NCBI RefSeq assembly: GCF_029774175.1
Contig: NZ_CP103834.1
Location: 134,501 to 198,500, forward strand
Length of the DNA stretch: 64,000 nucleotides
Reading direction: 5' to 3'
Origin: Actinobacillus genomosp. 1
Lineage (GTDB): Bacteria > Pseudomonadota > Gammaproteobacteria > Enterobacterales > Pasteurellaceae
The translations under genes and the position numbers were made by a program. This document shows, one piece after another, positions 59,754 to 64,000 of this stretch (positions within the stretch are counted from its first letter, which is position 1; every line of letters starts with the position of its first letter). Under the pieces are notes generated by a model. The model saw nothing but the letters and a program-made list of their open reading frames with translations. It was not told the origin of the DNA and made no database searches.

Positions 59754-61031
59754 CTAAGACAACATACCTAACTCATACGCAATAAATAATAGCGTGAAAG
59801 CGGTAAGGTAAATTAAACCGACAATAGATAACCAAAATAAACCGCCTTTGACTTTATGTTCGCCTTTTAATACGAGTGAAAGATTCAATGCCGCAAACAC
59901 CGGGGTTGAAACAAACGAACAGATCATTGCGAAAGAAAGCATTTTCGCCACATCGCTCATAAATACCGAGATGATAAGAATACCGATGGCAGATGTAACC
60001 GTCATCCAAATACTTAAACTGGCTACAGAGCTTTCTTTTTTATTAAGTAATAAACGTAACGCTTCATTATTCGCTCGTGAGTAACCGTCAATTACGGTAA
60101 TGGTCGTGCCGAACATACACATAAAAGCAATTAATGCGATCAACAATTTGGACCAATCACCGATAGCAAACGCATACATTTTAATGAGCTGTGCAATATA
60201 TTTTACACCCGCCTGTTCAACCGCTTCACCCGAACCGTATTGAACCAATGCGCCTAACGCCAAGAATACTAAGGCAAGAATTGCCGTACCGATAAAACCG
60301 ACATTGAAATCAAAAATACCGTCTTCATAGCTCACTTTGTTTAAACGACGTTTTGCTACCACCCACATTGAATTGATTGCAGAAATCTCAATCGGTGCCG
60401 GCATCCAGCCCATCAATGCTACAATAAAACCGAGTGAAGCCAAATTCCAAGGGCTTGGCTCAATAAAATCAGGTGCAACTTGTACGCCGCCTTTTAACGC
60501 CGCTACAATTACAGCGGTTACAGTGGAAACCGTTAGCGCAATCATAATGCCTTTAGAAAGAGTATCTAAAAAGCGATATTTACCTAATAACAGAATGCCC
60601 CAAGTCACCACAATAATAACGGTACTGGCAACCGGAATACTTAGATCAAATTGGATGCCGAGTGCCGAGAAGATAAATTTTAAAATTGCCGCCGTTACAA
60701 TACCTACCGCCGCCGTGTTGATCATTGCCGCAATCACGTTAAGAATAAAGAATATCCACAAGTAGATTTTGCCTTTTTCTTGATAGCCTTCTAATAAGGT
60801 TTTATTCGAACTTAACGTATATTGCACGCCGAAACGGAAAAACGGGTATTTAAATAAATTTGCTAAAATAATAATTAATGCCAATTGCCAACCGTAAATT
60901 GCACCGGCTTGAGTTGAAGCAACAATATGCGAACCGCCTACCGCAGCCGAAGCCATTAATATCCCCGGTCCCATTGCTTTTAATTTTGATTGCCAGTTCG
61001 AAGCCGGCTCTATTTGCTGTGTTTGTGTCAT
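59754..61031 (-). CDS. NRAMP-family transporter, atypical (metal-site motifs replaced)
   Basis: 425 residues, about 11 membrane segments. The fold signature GPG...QAGAIYGWQL is clear, but where canonical NRAMP has DPGN in TM1 this protein has GGSH (residues 32-35), and the TM6 MPH motif reads MPAP. The key metal ligands Asp, Asn and the TM6 His are thus changed. Related NRAMP branches transport Mg2+ or other substrates. Substrate here is unknown; annotating it as a manganese or iron transporter would be unsafe. Monocistronic. Confidence 0.85.
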   Translation of the reverse strand: MTQTQQIEPASNWQSKLKAMGPGILMASAAVGGSHIVASTQAGAIYGWQLALIIILANLFKYPFFRFGVQYTLSSNKTLLEGYQEKGKIYLWIFFILNVIAAMINTAAVGIVTAAILKFIFSALGIQFDLSIPVASTVIIVVTWGILLLGKYRFLDTLSKGIMIALTVSTVTAVIVAALKGGVQVAPDFIEPSPWNLASLGFIVALMGWMPAPIEISAINSMWVVAKRRLNKVSYEDGIFDFNVGFIGTAILALVFLALGALVQYGSGEAVEQAGVKYIAQLIKMYAFAIGDWSKLLIALIAFMCMFGTTITVIDGYSRANNEALRLLLNKKESSVASLSIWMTVTSAIGILIISVFMSDVAKMLSFAMICSFVSTPVFAALNLSLVLKGEHKVKGGLFWLSIVGLIYLTAFTLLFIAYELGMLS

Positions 61032-61344
61032 ATTTTCTTTCCCTTTATTGTATAAAATTTAGTACGGTCTTTTGCATTGTATGCTTAAGTTTCGAATGAA
61101 AACAATCGCTTTTTTTCGATTAATTTATTTAGTGAAAAAAATGATAAAAATTTTGTAAGCTAAAATGTTTTGGTTAAAGCATAATCGTATAAACTCCATA
61201 TGGATTTAGATGATTGTGCTAGATTTATTGGCTTTTTAAGTATTTTATAAATTTATTAAAAATAAGTATGATTGTTTGATTATTGTTCTGATATATTGAA
61301 ATTCTTAGGAGTAAATGCCTTTTTATGGCGATTATAAGAGGTGC
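61032..61344. other. AT-rich intergenic region upstream of NRAMP gene
   Basis: About 310 bp, very AT-rich, holding the NRAMP promoter on the minus strand and possibly a plus-strand promoter for the small ORF at 61345. No clear elements. Confidence 0.35.
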
Positions 61345-61446
61345 ATGTTTTTAGAATATGCTATTGCTGGTTTTCTTAAAAAAGAATCGGATTTATACCT
61401 TCCAGAGGTAAAGAGAGGAGCTATAAATATTGATAATTTAGGGTAA
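61345..61446 (+). CDS. Possible 33-residue small protein
   Basis: ATG with AGAGG just upstream (spacing short). Encodes MFLEYAIAGFLKKESDLYLP followed by 13 more residues. A terminator lies 56 bp downstream. No homology recognised; it could be a remnant of a decayed gene or a real small ORF. Confidence 0.22.
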   Translation: MFLEYAIAGFLKKESDLYLPEVKRGAINIDNLG

Positions 61447-61501
61447 AAGCAGTAAGAGAAGTAGCTTTAACTAAAATATAAATATGTATATAAAACGATA
61501 C

Positions 61502-61531
61502 AAAAGGCTCTTAGCAGAGCCTTTTCTTTTG
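61502..61531. terminator. Bidirectional terminator
   Basis: 10-bp stem AAAAGGCTCT/AGAGCCTTTT with TAGC loop, CTTTT tail, located just after the XRE gene stop on the minus strand and after the small ORF on the plus strand. Confidence 0.88.
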
Positions 61532-61544
61532 TTTGATAAGCGGT

Positions 61545-61961
61545 CTAATTTCCCCTTTTCTTTGCAAAGTAGGATTGTGATGTGGAAGGATTATTAATCG
61601 AATCAAGAAAGTTAATCAGATTTCTTTTTTGATCGTTAGAAAGTCTTGACCAATGAAAGTCCAAACGTTGTTTAAGTGCATCTTGTCGAATCGGAACATA
61701 TTGTTCTTTATCCGAGAAAGTTAAATTATCTGCTTTACTGTCACTAAAAAACCAACTGATCGGTGTATCTAAAATCACCGCAATATTCACCAAATGTGCT
61801 ACATTAATTTTGGTTGCGCCACGCTCATAGCGTGAGAATTGTTGTTGGGAAACACCAATTTGTTCCGCTAAATTTTCTGCCGTTAATCCCAATTCCTTTC
61901 TACGTTGTTGAATTTTTTTCCCTATTGCTTGATCTACCTCTGCCGCTACAAATCTATTCAT
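61545..61961 (-). CDS. XRE-family helix-turn-helix regulator
   Basis: 138 residues from ATG at 61961 (GATGAGA upstream); ATG at 61973 and GTG-type start at 61988 are alternatives. HTH (KKIQQRRKELGLTAENLAEQ, then IGVSQQQFSRYERGATKI) at about 15-70, followed by a 70-residue C-terminal part. Divergent from a lipoprotein pair; an ACTCAATGAGT palindrome lies near its start codon and may be its operator, giving autoregulation. Confidence 0.88.
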   Translation of the reverse strand: MNRFVAAEVDQAIGKKIQQRRKELGLTAENLAEQIGVSQQQFSRYERGATKINVAHLVNIAVILDTPISWFFSDSKADNLTFSDKEQYVPIRQDALKQRLDFHWSRLSNDQKRNLINFLDSINNPSTSQSYFAKKRGN

Positions 61962-61982
61962 TTTGTTTCTCATCAATATTTT

Positions 61983-62068
61983 ACTCAATGAGTGATATTT
62001 TTTAGATTTTTACGCTTGTTTTGTTTTCATTGTAATTGTATATTTTGATAAATACTCTATTGTTGAGT
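61983..62068. promoter_or_regulatory. Candidate operators of the XRE regulator
   Basis: Perfect palindrome ACTCAATGAGT (61983-61993), plus an imperfect inverted pair ACTC...TTGAGT (62054-62068). TTTACTCAT occurs again near 62090. All share the half-site ACTCA between the divergent starts. Confidence 0.5.
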
Positions 62069-62121
62069 GTTTTATTGTGTTTACTCATATCTATTAAGTA
62101 ATTTAAATTTAAGGATCTATT

Positions 62122-62727
62122 ATGAAAACATTGAAAATTTCGTTTTTAGTTTCATTAATTCTTACTACTACGGCTTGCGGTGGTAGTGGTACGGCTAAAA
62201 CACCGGATGGTGATAAAATAAATTTAACGATTAGTCCGGAAGGTACGGTAGGAGCTAAAACAACAGAAGGTATTTTATTGGGGATGAATAATTCCGATTC
62301 TTTCTATGGTGTTTGGCGTAATGATGCGGAAACCGTGCGTGAATTACGTTATCAAGGTTCAGAAGCTATTAATATTCCTACATCGGGTATTGCAACTTAT
62401 AAAGGTGATGCAGTGTGGATTAGCGGATATGATAAGGGGTTTGTAAAAGGTGGAGAAACAACCTTAAATGTTGATTTTGATAACAAGACTGTTGATGGAA
62501 AAATAGATTTTTCCATTTTCAAAGGAGATGAATTAAGACGAGATATTACGTTACATCAAGGTAATTTATCTGGTGCAAAATTTTCCGGACAGGCAAGCGT
62601 GATTGGTAATTCAGAAGGTCGGTATGAAGGCGCATTGTTTGGTGATGGAGCTAAGCAGGCGGCGGGTTTAGTTCAATTTGAAAATAATAGCAAATTGGAT
62701 GTGAGTTTCGGTGGTCAAAAACAATAG
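62122..62727 (+). CDS. Surface lipoprotein, TbpB/fHbp-like beta-barrel (Slam-substrate type)
   Basis: 201 residues. Lipobox LTTTAC (Cys19) followed by GGSG. The C-terminal half has alternating strands and the signature pattern of TbpB-like barrels: GEASVIGNSEGRYEG-type QASVIGNSEGRYEGALFGDG with AKQAAGLVQFEN. Such proteins are flipped to the cell surface by Slam and bind host factors (transferrin, factor H, haemoglobin). No Slam gene is in the window. Ligand unknown. Divergent from the XRE gene. Confidence 0.62.
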   Translation: MKTLKISFLVSLILTTTACGGSGTAKTPDGDKINLTISPEGTVGAKTTEGILLGMNNSDSFYGVWRNDAETVRELRYQGSEAINIPTSGIATYKGDAVWISGYDKGFVKGGETTLNVDFDNKTVDGKIDFSIFKGDELRRDITLHQGNLSGAKFSGQASVIGNSEGRYEGALFGDGAKQAAGLVQFENNSKLDVSFGGQKQ

Positions 62728-62734
62728 GATTAAA

Positions 62735-63172
62735 ATGAAAAAATTACTGATTATTACCGCTATTAGTACATTTCTTTCGGCATGCGCAACCGTACCGATG
62801 GCTTCTTTAGAGAAGAGTAATGCATTGAAACAATTTCATGCTCCGACTCAAGAACATTCCGGTATTTATATCTATAGACCTAATTCGGTCTTCGGAGCTG
62901 CACTTAAGAAGAATGTTTATCTTGATGATCAACTAATTGGAGAAACGGCTAAAGGTGTTTTCTTCCATAAATTGGTTTCACCGGGAACGCATAAAGTCGC
63001 TACGGAATCGGAGTTCAGCAATAACACTCTCGTATTTTCAACCGTTGGCGGACAAAATTATTTTGTACGTCAATATATGAAAATAGGTGCGTTTGTCGGT
63101 GGGGCGGGTGTTGAACTTGTTGATGAAAAGCAGGCAAAAACAGAAATGGCGGACGTTCATTTGGCTCAATAA
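62735..63172 (+). CDS. DUF2846-type lipoprotein
   Basis: 145 residues from ATG at 62735 with AGGA upstream; a longer frame at 62711 overlaps the previous gene and was rejected. Lipobox FLSAC (Cys17 by count from this start). Mature domain: GIYIYRPNSVFGAALKKNVY, LVSPGTHKVATESEF and GGQNYFVRQYMKIG, typical of DUF2846, a small envelope domain of unknown role. It directly follows the TbpB-like lipoprotein gene by 7 bp, so they are co-transcribed. Confidence 0.82.
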   Translation: MKKLLIITAISTFLSACATVPMASLEKSNALKQFHAPTQEHSGIYIYRPNSVFGAALKKNVYLDDQLIGETAKGVFFHKLVSPGTHKVATESEFSNNTLVFSTVGGQNYFVRQYMKIGAFVGGAGVELVDEKQAKTEMADVHLAQ

Positions 63173-63178
63173 AAAAAT

Positions 63179-63232
63179 AAGCGGTCTAATTTCCATACTT
63201 TTTTGCAAAAGAAATAAAAATCAGACCGCTTG
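63179..63232. terminator. Inverted USS pair between DUF2846 gene and tyrA
   Basis: Arms starting AAGCGGTCT and ending AGACCGCTT with a TTTTTTGCAAAA-type spacer, between convergent genes. Confidence 0.8.
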
Positions 63233-63234
63233 TT

Positions 63235-64000
63235 TTATTTACGATTATCGTTCGCTTGTTGTAGTAGTATTCGACTTTCTTTTAAGAATTGTTCCGAATA
63301 ATCGCCAAACCAATGATGAACTTCTTCAAAGGCTTGGATAAAGCCGGCTTTATCATTATTTTTGAAGAATTCTAAGCTGGTGGCAAAAGTGTCTTTCAGT
63401 GATTCGATTACGGCAAGATTTTCCGGTTTATCCGAAATAATATCGGCATATAAACCGCCGTCTTGCGCAAATAAACGTCCGATCATTGCTAACTCTAAAC
63501 GGTAAATCGGTGAAGACAGTGCCAAAAGCTGTGATAATTTGACCGGTTGGCGGGATAAGTGCAAACCGAAAGTAAAAGTCGAGAAGTGGCGTAATGCTTG
63601 AATATAGGTCATTGCATGATCGTGTTCGTGAGCATCGATAACCTCAATTTTTGCACCCCAAATTTTAATTTGTTCGATAAACCATTCGTATTTTTCGGAA
63701 AAACGTCCGTGGCAACAAGCAACCAATTGTTTCGCCATGGAAGCAATGTCCGGTCCGAACATCGGATGTAAACCGACGACCGGACCGCTATGTACTTCCA
63801 ACATTCTTTCCAGCGGTTGTGCTTTAACGGAGGTTAAATCCGCTAAAATCATATTTTCGGTTAAAAACGGTTGTAGGCGTTCAATCGTTTCCAACGTTTT
63901 AGCTATCGGTACGCAAACGATAACCAAATCGGTTTCAGCGAGAATTTGTTCCGCTTGATTCCAATCTTGACTGCCTAACGTTTCCACCCTATAGCCCGAA
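63235..64000 (-). CDS. tyrA: Bifunctional chorismate mutase/prephenate dehydrogenase TyrA, C-terminal part
   Basis: The visible part (about 255 residues) is the prephenate dehydrogenase domain: VIVCVPIAKTLETIERLQPF, ADLTSVKAQPLERMLEV, VGLHPMFGPDIASMAKQLV, EHDHAMTYIQALRHFSTF and SSPIYRLELAMIGRLFAQDG. It follows E. coli TyrA closely. The frame continues past the window end, so the N-terminal chorismate mutase half is not seen; that it is bifunctional is known for gammaproteobacterial TyrA, not shown here. Confidence 0.95.
   Translation of the reverse strand, partial: SGYRVETLGSQDWNQAEQILAETDLVIVCVPIAKTLETIERLQPFLTENMILADLTSVKAQPLERMLEVHSGPVVGLHPMFGPDIASMAKQLVACCHGRFSEKYEWFIEQIKIWGAKIEVIDAHEHDHAMTYIQALRHFSTFTFGLHLSRQPVKLSQLLALSSPIYRLELAMIGRLFAQDGGLYADIISDKPENLAVIESLKDTFATSLEFFKNNDKAGFIQAFEEVHHWFGDYSEQFLKESRILLQQANDNRK

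Overview
The window is a contiguous stretch of a Pasteurellaceae chromosome, most likely an Actinobacillus of the A. pleuropneumoniae/suis/ureae group. The evidence is the DNA-uptake core ACAAGCGGTC (the Apl-type USS, not the Haemophilus type AAGTGCGGT), which recurs throughout and often forms head-to-head inverted pairs at gene ends. Gene content also fits: nqr and rsx operons, a GcvB RNA beside gcvA, and low-GC codon use. I see no prophage, IS element, CRISPR array, rRNA or tRNA. Most of the window is core metabolism with short intergenic gaps.

Layout. 1-2.2 kb (minus): metal ABC permease (cut by the window edge), rnhB, rsgA. 2.3-5.9 kb: the sRNA gcvB, then gcvA-yjjG-cysB and a small secreted protein. 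6-9.6 kb: ansB, pyrG, a DUF2301 membrane protein. 9.6-11.6 kb: leuCD. 12-15.9 kb: a glycerate-use locus (cdaR, GntP-type permease, glycerate kinase) and acyP. 16-20 kb (minus): dusA, ppnN, ybjD. 20-23 kb: a class Id-like ribonucleotide reductase (nrdB-nrdA). 23-32.9 kb: nfuA, nqrABCDEF, apbE, nqrM, mnmA. 33-39 kb: MFS transporter, proC, rdgC, yqaB, and a divergent LysR/oxidoreductase/DsbA-like cluster. 39-41.4 kb (minus): anaerobic reductase nrdG-nrdD. 41.7-49.2 kb: rsxABC, a TRIC-type channel gene, rsxDGE, lpxM. 49.3-51.7 kb: an amidohydrolase with a PurR-type promoter and a leader carrying two terminators, divergent from a TPP riboswitch and thiB. 51.9-54.6 kb: dksA, pcnB, folK. 54.6-58.4 kb (minus): a membrane protein, ydbH, ynbE. 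58.4-64 kb: gloA, rnt, an atypical NRAMP-family transporter, an XRE regulator divergent from two lipoproteins, and the end of tyrA.

How the genes work together. Two respiratory-type membrane complexes of one family (Na+-NQR and Rsx/Rnf) lie 12 kb apart. The NQR locus carries its own flavin-transfer (ApbE) and maturation (NqrM) factors. dNTP synthesis is covered by an aerobic enzyme and an anaerobic enzyme. Both lack the ATP-cone activity switch, and both are preceded by paired NrdR-like boxes whose centres are exactly 31 bp apart, so control may have moved to transcription. RNA-level control is dense: GcvB, a TPP riboswitch whose switching helices can be read directly, a candidate attenuated leader or sRNA, a hairpin over the ppnN ribosome-binding site, and an apparent AUU start for pcnB.

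The strongest leads are the ATP-cone-free reductases under NrdR, the PurR-controlled double-terminator leader at 50.3-50.5 kb, the RsxC tail repeat that carries a USS in every full unit, the NRAMP homologue without its metal-binding motifs, and a repeated family of intergenic CTCTCTCCC/GGGAGAGAG hairpins.
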